Shown piece after piece: positions 45,284 to 55,600 of a DNA stretch of 64,000 bases. The notes beneath the pieces are model-generated. The model was not told the DNA's origin and searched no databases. It worked only from the letters and a program-made list of their open reading frames with translations. The stretch spans positions 143,384,142-143,448,141 of the forward strand of contig NC_053489.1 in NCBI RefSeq assembly GCF_905171775.1, in the 5' to 3' direction. The position numbers were made by a program, and so were the translations under genes. This DNA is from Rana temporaria (taxonomy: Eukaryota; Chordata; Amphibia; Anura; Ranidae). Each line of letters opens with the position of its first letter. The first letter of the stretch is position 1.

Positions 45284-46033
45284 TGTCATGGACTTGGTAG
45301 ACCACTAGGTGGCGCTAATCGCGCACCGGCGCGCAATAGCGGCAATAGCGCATTAGCACGCACGGGAGCGCGCGTTCGCGGCACGTCGGCGCGCACGGGT
45401 GCGCGCAATAGCGGCGCGCGCGGGCACGTGCTGACGCCATTTTGGCGCCACTTAGGCTATTTAATGGGGCTCTCCCCATAGCCCCCTGCTGCTCAGTCAA
45501 CAGCGTTCCTGTTTACCCTACTTGATACCTGTTACCTGATTGGCTCCTGTTTCCTGTGACCTTGGCTTACCATTGACCCTGCTGTTCTCCGCCTGCCCTG
45601 ACCCTTGGCTTGTCTGACTTCGCTTCCGCCTCCTCCTTCCAAACGGTCTGCTGCCCGCCTGTTACTGATCCGGCTTGAACTACGACTCTGCTTTGGCTTC
45701 CCCCTGTACCTGATCCGCCCGCCTGTGTTTGACCCGGCCTGCCTGACTCTGCCAGCATCTGTACTACAGCACACCTCCCACCTGCTGCCTGTTCCAGCCA
45801 TCTGCACCAAGCTCCTGTTGTCTGCTGTCTTACCTCCGGCATCTCTGCAGTTCCTGCACAGCATCTGTGGAGTCTTCAGGAGACCACCGCAGACCTGCAC
45901 GGCACCTTCCTGGCGCTTGTGCGACTCTGAACTCTAGCGCTCCCTGTCTGCTCTACCAGGGGTTCCGGAGTCAGAGGAGCAAGAGTTGCCATTCCCTGCA
46001 CGCCAGGCTCTGCTCTGTACCAGGTACGTGACA
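45284..46033 (+). repeat. 5' LTR of the chromovirus
   Basis: TATTTAAT at about 45459-45466 acts as a TATA box. The predicted transcript start near 45485 reads CTGCTGCTCAGTCAAC. A CpG-rich U3 with alternating GCGC motifs (45310-45430) precedes it. It carries a 29-bp segment (near 45375-45400) absent from the 3' LTR and lacks a duplication of about 45 bp present there (near 59090). Confidence 0.92.
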
Positions 46034-46035
46034 GT

Positions 46036-46045
46036 ACTGAGCAGC
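46036..46045 (+). promoter_or_regulatory. Self-priming primer-binding site of the chromovirus
   Basis: ACTGAGCAGC, two bases after the LTR, is the exact complement of GCTGCTCAGT (45488-45497) at the predicted 5' end of the transcript. No tRNA-like TGG start is present. This is the arrangement of Tf1/sushi elements, where the 5' end of the RNA folds back as primer. Confidence 0.78.
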
Positions 46046-46046
46046 C

Positions 46047-47306
46047 ATGTCTGAGCCTGCGCAGGGAATGGACCCTATGACGGAACTTTGTCGCCATCTG
46101 GATGGCCTTACCCAAGCAGTCAGGGCCCTGCAGGAAGGCTATACCCGACTTGAAAATCGTGTCCAGGAACTGTCTACTCCATCCACTTCTTCTTCGTCTG
46201 GCGCATCCGCGTCACCTTCAGTTATTATGCTGCCTCCTGAACCTAAAGTGCCCATGCCTGAAAGATTTGCAGGAGAACGAAGCAAGTTTAGAGCGTTCCG
46301 GAATGCTTGTGAGCTCTACTTTGCGCTTCAGCCACAAACTTTCTCACTAGAAGCTACCAAAGTAGGTTTTGTTATGGCCCTCCTATCGGGTGAACCGCAG
46401 GCGTGGGCCCACCGTCTGATGGAGCAAAAGGACTTATCCCTTGACCGGTTGGACACGTTCTTTCAGGCTATGTCATTGTTGTATGAAGACCCTCATCAGG
46501 CCGCTACCGCTGAAGCCGCTTTGCATGCCCTCCTGCAAGGTCGCAGACCCGTTGAGGACTATGTAGCCGAGTTCAGAAGGTGGAGTGCGGACACTACCTG
46601 GAACAATTCGGCCCTTTGTTATCAGTTCCGCTTGGGCCTCGCCGAAGCACTTAAGGATGAACTCGCACGTGTAGGGGTCCCTGACACTTTGGAGGCTCTT
46701 ATCAACCTAACCATCCAGATTGACAGACGCTTGAGGGAACGCAGGACTGAACGTGCCACCGGTCTGAATCGCCCAACATGGATGCTACCCTGGGTACCCG
46801 CGTACCCTAACCCAATTCCTCCAGCCCCGACCACTGCCTCTAGAGACATTCCAGAACCCATGCAGCTGGGTTTGATCCGCCCTTCTCTCACTGCTGAGGA
46901 ACGACTTCGACGCCGGACAAACAACCTTTGCCTCTACTGCGGAGAGTCCGGCCACTACGTGAGGACCTGCCCAGCAAAATTCCGTAAGTGCACCTTCATG
47001 TCATCTGTCCCCTCACCCATTGTCTTCAACAAATCTGCTCATCTGGCTGTCCCCGTTTTATTGCAGCTTCCAGGAAGGGATATACGGACCAGCGCCATAC
47101 TTGATTCCGGGGCCTGCAGCTGTTTTCTGGACTCTGCCTTTGCCACTCATCACCATATTCCGTTGCGCCCAAGGGCTGTTGGACTGTCTGTACACTTGGC
47201 CGATGGGTCTATCTTGAAATCCGGGCCAGTCACCCAAGAAACCTTGCCCATCGCCACTACCATCTCGGACAGTCATCGAGAACTTTTATGCCTGGATGTT
47301 ATTTAA
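46047..47306 (+). CDS. Chromovirus gag-protease frame, 419 codons
   Basis: Starts 14 nt after the LTR. The region of residues 60-230 (MPERFAGERSKFRAFRNAC, FVMALLSGEPQAWA) is the retrotransposon gag capsid fold. CLYCGESGHYVRTC (about 46928-46970) is a CCHC zinc knuckle for RNA binding. ILDSGACSCFLD (about 47100) is the aspartic protease active site (DSG). TAA at 47304-47306 ends the frame before the protease flap segment (ILGIPWL), which continues in the same frame. The stop is therefore a nonsense change in what was one gag-pol frame. Confidence 0.88.
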   Translation: MSEPAQGMDPMTELCRHLDGLTQAVRALQEGYTRLENRVQELSTPSTSSSSGASASPSVIMLPPEPKVPMPERFAGERSKFRAFRNACELYFALQPQTFSLEATKVGFVMALLSGEPQAWAHRLMEQKDLSLDRLDTFFQAMSLLYEDPHQAATAEAALHALLQGRRPVEDYVAEFRRWSADTTWNNSALCYQFRLGLAEALKDELARVGVPDTLEALINLTIQIDRRLRERRTERATGLNRPTWMLPWVPAYPNPIPPAPTTASRDIPEPMQLGLIRPSLTAEERLRRRTNNLCLYCGESGHYVRTCPAKFRKCTFMSSVPSPIVFNKSAHLAVPVLLQLPGRDIRTSAILDSGACSCFLDSAFATHHHIPLRPRAVGLSVHLADGSILKSGPVTQETLPIATTISDSHRELLCLDVI

Positions 47307-48017
47307 TCCCCTCTGTTCCCTATAATCCTGGGCATACCCTGGCTCCAGGCTCACAACCCTCAGATAAACTGGACTACCGGTGAGATTTGCTTTTGTTCCA
47401 CCTACTGTCAACAACACTGCTTGCAGACAATCTCATCTCCCCCCTCTTTGCTTTGCATGGACTCCGACATTGAAATCCGCCAATCCGTCCCCGAGGTGTA
47501 CCATGAGTTCCTGGACGTCTTCAGCAAAAAGGGGGCTGATACCCTTCCCCCTCACCGACCATACGACTGCCCGATTGAGCTCCTCCCCGGGGCCGAAATC
47601 CCTTTCGGAAGAATTTTCCCCCTAACTGAACTAGAACTTGGAAATCTAAAGACTTATGTCGACGATAACCTCAAGAAGGGGTTTATCCGCCCCTCTACCT
47701 CACCAGCAGGGGCAGGAATTTTCTTCGTCGAGAAGAAGGACCATTCTCTCCGCCCCTGCATGGATTACCGCGAGCTTAATAAGGTAACAATAAAAAATCG
47801 ATACCCTCTCCCACTGGTGCCGGAACTATTCCAAAGACTGGGAGCAGCGGTCATTTTTACGAAACTGGACTTGCGGGGGGCCTATAACTTGGTACGAATA
47901 CAGGACGGCGACGAATGGAAGACTGCCTTCCGCACCCGCTTCGGCCACTTTGAGTACTTGGTGATGCCCCCTCGGGCTCTGCAACGCGCCTGCCACATTC
48001 CAGCACTTCGTGAATGA
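47307..48017 (+). pseudogene. Chromovirus pol, part 1: protease end and RT fingers/palm
   Basis: Same frame as gag-protease. Contains ILGIPWL, then RT with LRPCMDYRELNKVTIKNRYP and FTKLDLRGAYNLVRI (motif A Asp). A one-base insertion within a C-run at about 47966-47970 throws the frame off just before motif B. The frame ends at 48015-48017. Confidence 0.87.
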
Positions 48018-49169
48018 CATCTTTAAAGACTACCTTGACCTCTTTGTCGTGGTCTACCTTGATGACATCCTCATTTTTTCACCTTCTGTTGTCAAACATC
48101 GGGAACACGTCAAAAGCGTACTTAAGCGACTCCGAATACACGGATTATACGCCAAACCTGAAAAATGTGAGTTTGAATGTGAAAGCATACAGTTCCTGGG
48201 ACTTGTTATTTCAGTCAACGGCATTGAGATGGACCCGCAGAAGGTTACGGCAATCCTTGAGTGGCCTGCGCCCACAGATAAAAAGGGCATCCAACGCTTT
48301 ATCGGGTTTGCCAATTTCTACAGAAAGTTCATTAGGGGGTTTTCCAACATCATCGCCCCCATAACTGGCCTAACCAAACAAACTGTCCGGTTCCGTTGGT
48401 CCCCTGAAGCCCAAGGAGCTTTTGAGGCGTTGAAGAAACTGTTTACGTCTGCACCGGTCCTTAGACACCCAGATGCCAGCCTGCCCTATATCTTGGAGGT
48501 GGACGCTTCGGAGACGGCAGTCGGGGCGGTGCTTTCCCAAAGACAGGGGCCAAAGGCCCTTCTCCACCCGGTTGCTTTTTTTTCCCACAAACTATCTGAC
48601 GCGGAACAGAACTATGATGTGGGTGACCGAGAACTTTTAGCGATCAAGGCAGCGCTGGAGGAGTGGCGGTACTTATTGGAAGGTGCAGCGCACCCAATTT
48701 TGATCTATACAGATCACAAGAACTTAGAATACCTGAGAGTAGCCAAGAGACTAAGACCACGTCAAGCCAGATGGGCGCTTTTTTTTACCAGGTTCACTTT
48801 CCATATAACGTACAGGCCAGGGTCGAAGAATACCAAGTCCGATGCTCTTTCCCGGATGTACTGCGATTCTGAAAACCCTGCTCCTCCGGACACTATCTTA
48901 TCTTCAGGAAATTTTCTGTTGCTTCAGGATGACCTATTGTCACGGATCAAACAGGCCTCTGCAGGAATGGCCTCCTCTTCGGATACAAATTTGCAACTCA
49001 GAGATGGCTTGTTGTGGCATGAGGACAGGATTTTTGTGCCGGAAGACTTACGGGTCAGTGTCCTGAGTCTCTGTCATGACCATGAGCTGGCTGGCCATTT
49101 TGGGGTACAGAAGACCTCGGAACTCTTGCAGCGCACGTTTTGGTGGCCCCAGCTTATGAAAGACTGTAA
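48010..49169 (+). pseudogene. Chromovirus pol, part 2: RT palm, RNase H, integrase zinc finger
   Basis: Resumes in the next frame: YLDDILIFSP (motif C), FLGLVIS, the connection domain, then RNase H (LEVDASETAVGAVLS, YTDHKNLEYL, ARWALFFTRF). The start of the integrase HHCC finger follows (HDHELAGHFGVQKTSELL, His pair). It is cut at 49169 by the Harbinger transposon. The two Cys residues of the finger lie beyond the insertion. Confidence 0.88.
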
Positions 49170-49232
49170 GGCCTTGTACTCACGACCGGATCTGTGCGCT
49201 GGAAACTGTCTGCCCGACAGTTTCCGGCGTAC
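49170..49232. repeat. Left terminus of Harbinger with subterminal hairpin
   Basis: GGAAACTGTC/GACAGTTTCC forms a hairpin at 49201-49225. GTACAAGGC at 49230-49238 is an inverted copy of the terminal GCCTTGTAC. Such subterminal repeats are typical transposase or Myb-protein binding regions in Harbinger elements. Confidence 0.75.
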
Positions 49233-49328
49233 AAGGCTGATTTGTGTTTGGTTCCGCTGGCGTGTACACACCAGCGGACCAAATTACCGTCGTACCGGAA
49301 CGCGTGCACGTAAACTACGTACGACGTC

Positions 49329-49340
49329 ACTATAAAGGGG
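49329..49340 (+). promoter_or_regulatory. TATA-type promoter of the Harbinger transposase
   Basis: CACTATAAAGGGG at about 49328-49340 is a good TATA box about 320 bp before the transposase start codon. It is the only strong core-promoter motif between the left terminus and the gene. Confidence 0.55.
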
Positions 49341-49658
49341 AAGATCAAACTTAATGGCGCCGCCCTCTGTTCCTCTTTTGCTAGTTACGGGTTTGCTCGT
49401 GTTAGTGAAGGTTTGGTTAGAGCTGATTCGCGCTTCTCGGTCTCCAGGCTTTGACAGCGTGTATTCACGGGTTCAGTGCGTGTGCTTGCGGTAACGTAGT
49501 TGTCATTCGGCTATAGGCTAGCAGGTTGTTTCTGCTTTAGCAGTTGCATCCTGTGCGCTCGTATCTGTTTGTCACGCGTTTGTCGCAGGTAGTGCTGGAT
49601 TTGCGAGTGCTTTCTGTTTCAGTGTGTTCTTGACTGACCAGCCGGCCGGTTTGAAGCC

Positions 49659-50117
49659 ATGATGGAGCAGCAGCGTCAATTTTCGCGAGTTGGTGCTGTT
49701 TATGGGATGGCTGCTGGATATGTTCATTTGTCCAGTACTTTGGCCAGAAACAGGGGGCGGAGGCGTTTCTGGACCAAGAATTGGTTGCGCCAGCGTGACC
49801 AATTCTCACATATGCCTCTGCTTAGGGAACTCCAGGAGAATAATCCTAATGACTTTAGGAATTTTCTCCGCATGACGGACCCCGTATTCAACAGTCTGCT
49901 GGAACTTCTGTCCCCCTATATCACGAGGCAGGACACTGTGATGCGCCAAGCCATCACGGCCGAGCAGAGGCTTATTGCCACGTTGCGGTACCTGGCGACT
50001 GGGAGGAGCCTGCAGGACCTCAAGTTCTCAACAGGCATCTCTCCGCAGGCGCTTGGGGTCATCATACCGGACACGTGTGCTGCCATCATCAAAGTTATGC
50101 ATGAGGAGTATATTAAG
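49659..50117 (+). CDS. Harbinger transposase (HARBI1-like), exon 1
   Basis: Encodes residues 1-153. FRNFLRMTDPVFNSLLELL and ITAEQRLIATLRYLATGRSLQDL are the N-terminal helical region shared by HARBI1 and PIF transposases; FSTGISPQALGVIIP is the helix-turn-helix-like end. Met-Met at 49659 opens the frame, and upstream codons look non-coding. Exon 1 ends AAG/GTAAGT at 50117 and joins exon 2 in phase 0 after removal of a 437-bp intron. The spliced product is 406 aa, longer than the 349 aa of human HARBI1. Confidence 0.9.
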
Positions 50118-50554
50118 GTAAGTTTCCTGGCTGTAATAATGTTGCTAACTAACTTTATTTTTCATTTCCCAGATATGCTGTGTGTTTAACTAACGTTCCC
50201 TTTTCTCCCTATGCATGTTGATATAAGCTTTACATGTTTTATTCTTGACCTACCTGCATATTTGTCCCTTACCCAATATTAACCTGTCCAGCATGCTATC
50301 CTAGGGACAAACCCACCTTGCCATTTTTAAAAACAGGACTTTTTGGTTTTTGTGTCCCCCCCCCCTTCAAACTTTTATTGTCCCCATCAGAGGGCTGTGG
50401 AGTCTCTTAATGAAGTGGCCCTATATATTTCATTTCCCAAATTCTACATGCACATTTTTGTAATGCAATTTTAATACTGTGAACTGTCACAAGGATGCTT
50501 GTAGGATGTTTTTGTTACAAAGTACTAAATCTATTTTTTTGTTTGTCCCCACAG

Positions 50555-51316
50555 CTACCCTCCACACCACAGGAATGGCAGTCTGTGGCTTCCCAATTTG
50601 CCCAGCGGTGGGATTTTCCAAACTGCGGTGGAGCAATAGATGGGAAACACGTCCGCATTGTGCCCCCACCCCACTCGGGGTCCTACTATTATAACTACAA
50701 GGGTTATCATAGTATTGTGTTGATGGCGGTGGTGTCGGCACAGTATGAGTTTCTATATGTGGACGTGGGGAAGAACGGCCGGATGTCTGATGGGGGAGTG
50801 TTCGCACGGACTGATTTCTATGATCGTCTCCAAGCTGGTGGTCTGGCATTGCCACCAGATGAAGATAATGTGGAAGGACTTCCGTTTGTGTTCCTAGCGG
50901 ACGAGGCTTTCGGGCTTGGTCCTCACCTCATGCGGCCTTTTCCCCAGAGGACCCTCACCTCAGAGAGGAGTGTGTTTAATTTTCGGTTGGCCAGGGCTCG
51001 GAGGGTAGTCGAGAATGCCTTTGGGATACTCACCAACCGGTTCCGCCTGTTCAGGACATCGATACATCTGGCGGAATATAAATTGGACACCGTTGTATTT
51101 GCCTGCTGCATTTTGCACAACTTTTTACGCAGGCACTCCCAGACGTACCTACCCGACATCGGTTCTGAGGCAAGACTACCCTCAGATCCCCTTCCCGGGC
51201 TGGACACTGGTCGCGCTGGCTTGGCCCCCCAATCAGCTCGTGAGGTACGCGACAAATATGTTGAGTACTTCATGGGTCGGGGGGCCATTGCTATGCCAGA
51301 TCATATTTCTTTCTAA
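50555..51316 (+). CDS. Harbinger transposase (HARBI1-like), exon 2: DDE catalytic domain
   Basis: Residues 154-406, after acceptor TTGTTTGTCCCCACAG. The DDE_4 nuclease motifs are GAIDGKHVRI (Asp 182), YVDVGKNGRMSDGGVF (conserved Asp 223), FLADEAFGLGPHLM (Asp 269) and RRVVENAFGIL (Glu 306). The likely triad is D182, D269, E306. It would cut the GGCC...TAA ends and paste them into TWA sites. The domain is intact. AATAAA follows at 51351. In other Harbinger elements the enzyme needs a Myb-like partner for nuclear import and end recognition; here the partner gene lies 1.1 kb downstream on the other strand. Confidence 0.93.
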   Translation, partial: LPSTPQEWQSVASQFAQRWDFPNCGGAIDGKHVRIVPPPHSGSYYYNYKGYHSIVLMAVVSAQYEFLYVDVGKNGRMSDGGVFARTDFYDRLQAGGLALPPDEDNVEGLPFVFLADEAFGLGPHLMRPFPQRTLTSERSVFNFRLARARRVVENAFGILTNRFRLFRTSIHLAEYKLDTVVFACCILHNFLRRHSQTYLPDIGSEARLPSDPLPGLDTGRAGLAPQSAREVRDKYVEYFMGRGAIAMPDHISF

Positions 51317-51350
51317 TTCGGCCCCCAAAGAAAGGAATATTCTCTCAAAT

Positions 51351-51356
51351 AATAAA
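51351..51356 (+). terminator. Polyadenylation signal of the transposase gene
   Basis: AATAAA, 35 nt after the transposase stop codon, in an AT-rich context. Confidence 0.65.
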
Positions 51357-52455
51357 TAATTAGACCATTGGACTTTATACAGTTGTTTGTCATTAATGCT
51401 TTTTCTCTTTTTATCTGTCTTCCTGGTTCTCTAACTAACTTCTTCAATTTTAATGCATAATTGATTTCTCCACTTTTAGTAACTAACCACATTTTGCACA
51501 GTATTCACTCATCTACAAACAGGGTATTGAGTCTAGAAATAAGAAGCAACTCCATTTGTAAATTTTGAGGTCAAGTTTTTTAATTTTTGCTTGTTCATGA
51601 CCCCAAAAATTATTTTATATTTTTTTCATTACTCCCTGCTTTTGTACTTAGGAGTCTACCAAAAATTTTTTTTTTTTTTTTTCAGGTAATTCAACCAAAA
51701 ATATAATGCAGATTATACATTTTTTAACAAGTTCACATTTTTGTTTATCAAATATAGTTAGATTTATTGTTTACATATATATATATATATATAGACTATT
51801 TTGGGTGTGGTGTTTACCGCCTTATTTTTTTCTTTTTTCGGCATATTTTTTATGCACAAAAACCATTATTTTTTTAACCATATTTTTTTTTTTGGGTGTG
51901 TTTTTCAATAAGAAAATTTTTTATTGAGATTTTGGAGTCAAATCTCGACTTCACTAAATTCAGTGATTAGAGAGATTTATAATTCTATATATATATATTT
52001 TAATTTTTTTGGCGTTGTTTATTCTTTATGGTCTAAACTTTATAGTATCCCAAAATGTTCAACATGGTCAAAAAGTAACAAAATCCAATTATAAAAATAT
52101 AAAAACTCACAACAGCAGTCAGTCATGGTGTGCTTTCACACTGGAACACGCCAAAATTTAAAGATACACACATTCAGTGCAAACTCGCCAAATGTCATTG
52201 GTTCAACAGACAAATGGCCACATGTGCTATCTGACATCATGGGTGATCAATGTCTGTGTTCTGTGGGAGCAAACCCTTCCTCTCAACTACTTGAGGATGG
52301 AGGAGGGGGTTGGACCCACAAAGCACAGACACTAGATATTCTGTGATGGCAGATAGCACATGTTGGCACACTGTGTGTGTATCTTCAAATTTTGGCGTAT
52401 TCATTATTAAAACAGTAAAAATGTTTGTGGGGGCGGGGGATGGGCGGGGGGTGTT
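51357..52455. other. Spacer between the convergent Harbinger genes
   Basis: AT-rich. A (TA)n tract lies at 51776-51794. An inverted repeat pairs 52147-52171 with 52372-52397 (CGCCAAAATTT, AGATACACACA) and 52213-52233 with 52345-52364 (ACATGTGCTATCTG). The likely 3' untranslated regions of both genes lie here. A minus-strand AATAAA at 52018-52023 may serve the Myb gene. Confidence 0.55.
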
Positions 52456-52694
52456 TCAGTCTTTGACACGGCCCATCATGTCAATAATATTTTTAAAATT
52501 AGATTCGATGACCATCATTCTTTGCCGCATATTGTCCATTTCCGTGCAGCATTCCAAAAGGACATTTGTTAAATTCTCTTCCATGACAACCATCCTTTCA
52601 CGCATATTGTGCATTTCAGTGCTGCACTCCATTACCTGCTGAATAATTATAGCAGCACTTGCACGTGAAAATATTGGCACACCATCCTCCTCCC
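52456..52694 (-). CDS. Harbinger Myb/SANT-like protein, exon 3 (coiled coil)
   Basis: The last 79 codons. After EEDGVPIFSR comes a coiled coil made of two tandem about 28-residue units, each with an EM-x-NMR-x-RM core (HNMRERMVVMEENL, DNMRQRMMVIESNF). It probably serves oligomerisation. The acceptor TTTTTTTTAG precedes 52694, joined in phase 1. Confidence 0.82.
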
Positions 52695-52788
52695 CTAAAA
52701 AAAAAATATAAATTTTCATTTACAACATTATTTTTCGATGAGGCCTATCTACATATGTTTTTTTTTATCAAGCTAGGGTGACACTGAC

Positions 52789-53214
52789 CTGATGGGCTTC
52801 TCCTTTCCACCTCTTCGACATCTTCTATCACTCCTCCTTCTTCCACCACCTCCCCATCATCTTCTATCACTCCTCCTTCTTCCACCACTTCCCCATCATC
52901 TTGGACTCCTCCTTCATCCATCAATCCACCTTCTTTCAATTCGCCAAATTGTTCTTCCGCCACTTGCCCTTCATCTGCTATAAATTCTAAGTCCAAAATT
53001 ACTTCTTCCTCCTCTCTTCCTTCCTCCTTTCTTCCTTCCTCCTCTCCTTCCACATCCTCTTCTCCTTCCACATCCTCTTCTCCTTCCACATCCTCTTCTC
53101 CTTCCACATCCTCTTCTCCTTCCACATCCTCCTCCTCCTCCACATGTTGAGATGGAAGATTTTGGCCTTGTCTGGCCCTCTCTGCCTCCTCCAAATGCTG
53201 GCGACTTCTTTCCC
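52789..53214 (-). CDS. Harbinger Myb/SANT-like protein, exon 2 (acidic repeats)
   Basis: 142 codons. EEEEDVEGEEDVEGEEDV... is encoded by an 18-bp tandem repeat (53045-53140, five to six units). It is followed by two copies of an EVVEEGGVIEDDG-type segment. It is strongly acidic and may act as an interaction or activation domain. Acceptor ATTTAAG before 53214 and donor CAG/GTCAGT at 52788 both keep phase 1, and the frame has no stop. Confidence 0.82.
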
Positions 53215-53850
53215 CTTAAATAACCAAAAAAAAATGTAGACTCATCAGCACACAGATATTGGAGAGCATAAATCGCACACATTGCTTAGAAGATGCTTTC
53301 ATTTAGTTACTTTTATCTTTCACCAAACCTACATTTTGCAAATACTTCTATATGGCAAGCTCTGATCCTGCCCCTTTTTAGCAAAGTGACACACATGGAT
53401 GTCCCCCCTACACAGTATTTCTGGGAGACCCTACCAAAACCCTTTTTTGGTTTGGGGAGACACAGGTGCTCTGCATTGCAGATGTGAAAACATCTGCTTT
53501 ATTACCACTGTTTTTAGAATGAATCCTGTTTGCCTTTCCCATTCTCATAATTTTATTTTCTAGAACTAGCTTTTACACAATGTTTACAAACAAAGTTTTT
53601 GGCCAGTGAGCCATGTCCAGGTGTGTTGTTCCTGGAATAACCGAGCCTTTCTGAGAAACTATGTGATGTTACGTGGTTTACTAATAACACTATTTGTAAA
53701 TATGTAGGTATTTATGTCATAAAAAATAAATGACAACATGTCTTTACAATTACAAGCAGGCCAAGGAGGCAGATGGTGAAATATACATGGCAACACATTA
53801 TTGCAGACAATCACCCACCCCCCCCCCAACCCCAATATATATTTACTTAC
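53215..53850 (-). other. Intron 1 of the Harbinger Myb-like gene
   Basis: 636-bp intron, GTAAGT...TTTAAG on the minus strand. No further coding region is visible in it. Confidence 0.75.
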
Positions 53851-54193
53851 TTTTACGCAGAATTTTAAGTATTTTCTTCATCTGATGTGGCTCCCTCAAT
53901 TTTAAGTCTGACCATCGTTTCCTCAGCTGTTCCTTGGACCTGGTGATCCCAAACATCCTCTGCATTCTCCTCGCCACCTTGTCCATAATATGTGCCTTTC
54001 GGCGGTTAGGGGTCTTGTATGGCCCTAATTCACCATCATAGTCCTTCTTTCGCATGATGTAAACTAACTCCACCATTTCCTGGAACCGCATATTAGTGGC
54101 TTTGTATCTTCTTTGCCTTGATCGGGACGTCCCTGCCTCTGTCCCTTCACTTGTGGCATGAGAGCATCGTGCCCGCTCGTGTGACATCGCCAT
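53851..54193 (-). CDS. Harbinger Myb/SANT-like protein, exon 1 (DNA-binding domain)
   Basis: Residues 1-114. About residues 35-103 form a Myb/SANT-like trihelix: RFQEMVELVYIMRKKDY, KAHIMDKVARRMQRMFGI and SKEQLRKRWSDLKLREP (the recognition-helix type K-x-R-W-x-D-L). Such partners bind Harbinger ends and bring the transposase into the nucleus. I chose Met 54193 because the upstream codons are Harbinger promoter DNA. The donor A/GTAAGT is at 53850. The spliced protein (343 + 426 + 239 nt) is 335 aa. Confidence 0.87.
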
Positions 54194-54249
54194 CTTTCCT
54201 TTCCCACAGAGATTATGGGCGTGGAAAAGATGAATTCTTACGCCATGGG

Positions 54250-54515
54250 CGGAGAAGAGGGCGGCGTTTAATACATACGCGGAGTGTAGAGAATGCAAAC
54301 AACGTGTTTACGTAGGTTACGCGGAGAATTATCGAGCGCATCCAGAACATACACAGTTAACGCCATATTTCCTAAACTCATTGATTAGGGGCCTCGCAAA
54401 GCTGACGAGGGCGGGGTTTAATAAATACGCGGAGTGTTTAAAAGGTGCACGCCGTGATTACGCATCTTACGCGGTAATTAGGCGAGCGTGAGAAACGAGG
54501 AGCGAGAGACAGGAA
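54250..54515. promoter_or_regulatory. Divergent promoter of the Myb-like and MADF genes
   Basis: A roughly 85-bp unit occurs twice in tandem (54250-54337 and 54409-54495), each with GTTTAATA(C/A)ATACGCGGAG and a later TTACGCGG-(A/T)-(G/A)AATTA. TACGCGG therefore occurs four times. TTTAAAAGG at 54436 could be a + strand TATA-like box. GGAAG/GTAAGG at 54516 could be the donor of a non-coding first exon of the MADF gene. Confidence 0.6.
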
Positions 54516-55126
54516 GGTAAGGAAATTATAAATGTGATCAGCAGAGGCCTTGAAAATGTAGACACATGGGATGAGGGTTTGGGCTGTTGGTTGCACCCTT
54601 TTTAAGCTATTCTGTCTATGGGGTACCACAATGTTATTTTGGTATCCAAATGCTTTTGGACAACTCACAAAATAGAGATGTGAACAATGCTGTACCTCAT
54701 TGCCAAATTTTTGAATGGTGTATTCAGATCAGGCAAACTATTGTTCAAGTGTTGGTTGTACAGAGGTCATTAGGAAGTGTCTTTTATGTCATCCATTGTC
54801 AGGGGCATGAGATTTACACATGAAAGAGTGCCTAGATGAATACTGTCATTTGTAAGCATTGTTTATTTTTCTATATTAAAAATATTTACTGCAATGTTAC
54901 CAATGGCTCTGCATCTAGCAAATCAATGTTTGGTACAACCAATGCGGCCGAGCTGCCAATCATTGTTTAAACAAGAGAGACTGTGTTTGTAATTAGATAT
55001 AGGTAATAAATTTGAAGACACATATTATATCAAGGTCAACGCTGATCCTTTTGAATATTTTTTTTTCTGTGGTTTATGTTTTTGGAATCTAGACTCAAAA
55101 AGAAATATAATTTTTCAAACAATTCA
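54516..55126 (+). other. Leader or 5' intron of the MADF gene
   Basis: No coding content is supported. If the donor at 54516 is used, the acceptor would be one of the pyrimidine-rich AG sites at 55060-55095. Confidence 0.4.
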
Positions 55127-55600
55127 ATGGACCAACTACAAACCAAGGAAGCTATAGAGGCCTTACTCCAAAAATATCAGGAGACGCCCATCCTGTGGAA
55201 TTCCAAGCACTCTTTATATTGTAATAAAGATGTACGAGCGGCAGCACTAGAAGAGCTAGCAAACTATATGCAAACTTGGGTGCCAGGATGCACTGCCAAC
55301 ATGGTGAAGGATAAACTTGCCAACCTCAGAAGCACATACAGGAGAGCATACAAAGCTAATAAAAGCAAAAAATCTGGAGCAGCAGCAAGACAAGCAAAGG
55401 AACCCAAACTGTGGTATTATAAACAGATGGCTTTTTTGCGGGACGAAATGGAAGGCAGGAAAACGATGTCGAGTCTTTCTTCCAACCTTTCCTCCATGCT
55501 ACCTTCCAGCGGACCTTCCCCAGATGACCACAGCCCTGCAGAGTCGGAGGAAGAGGGCCTGGCTGACAGAGATGCAGATCTGCCACCCTTCGATGAGGAG
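55127..55600 (+). CDS. Harbinger MADF-domain protein, exon 1
   Basis: Residues 1-158. The MADF domain (Myb/SANT-like, about residues 8-100) shows AIEALLQKYQETPILWNSKH, AAALEELANYMQTW, MVKDKLANLRSTYRRAYK and the aromatic end KLWYYKQMAFLRDEM. MADF proteins bind DNA as adaptors or transcription factors. A Ser/Pro/Glu-rich linker follows (SLSSNLSSMLPSSG). Met 55127 directly precedes the domain. Exon 1 ends GAG/GTATAG at 55600, phase 0. Its second half (55237-55515) is repeated in inverted form at 56352-56591. Confidence 0.85.

Noticed and set aside
45532..45937. 122-codon minus and 110-codon plus frames in the 5' LTR region, repeated at 58928-59299
   Set aside because: They lie in the LTR of the chromovirus, and the copies differ by a duplication; no domain. 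LTR sequence rather than a gene.
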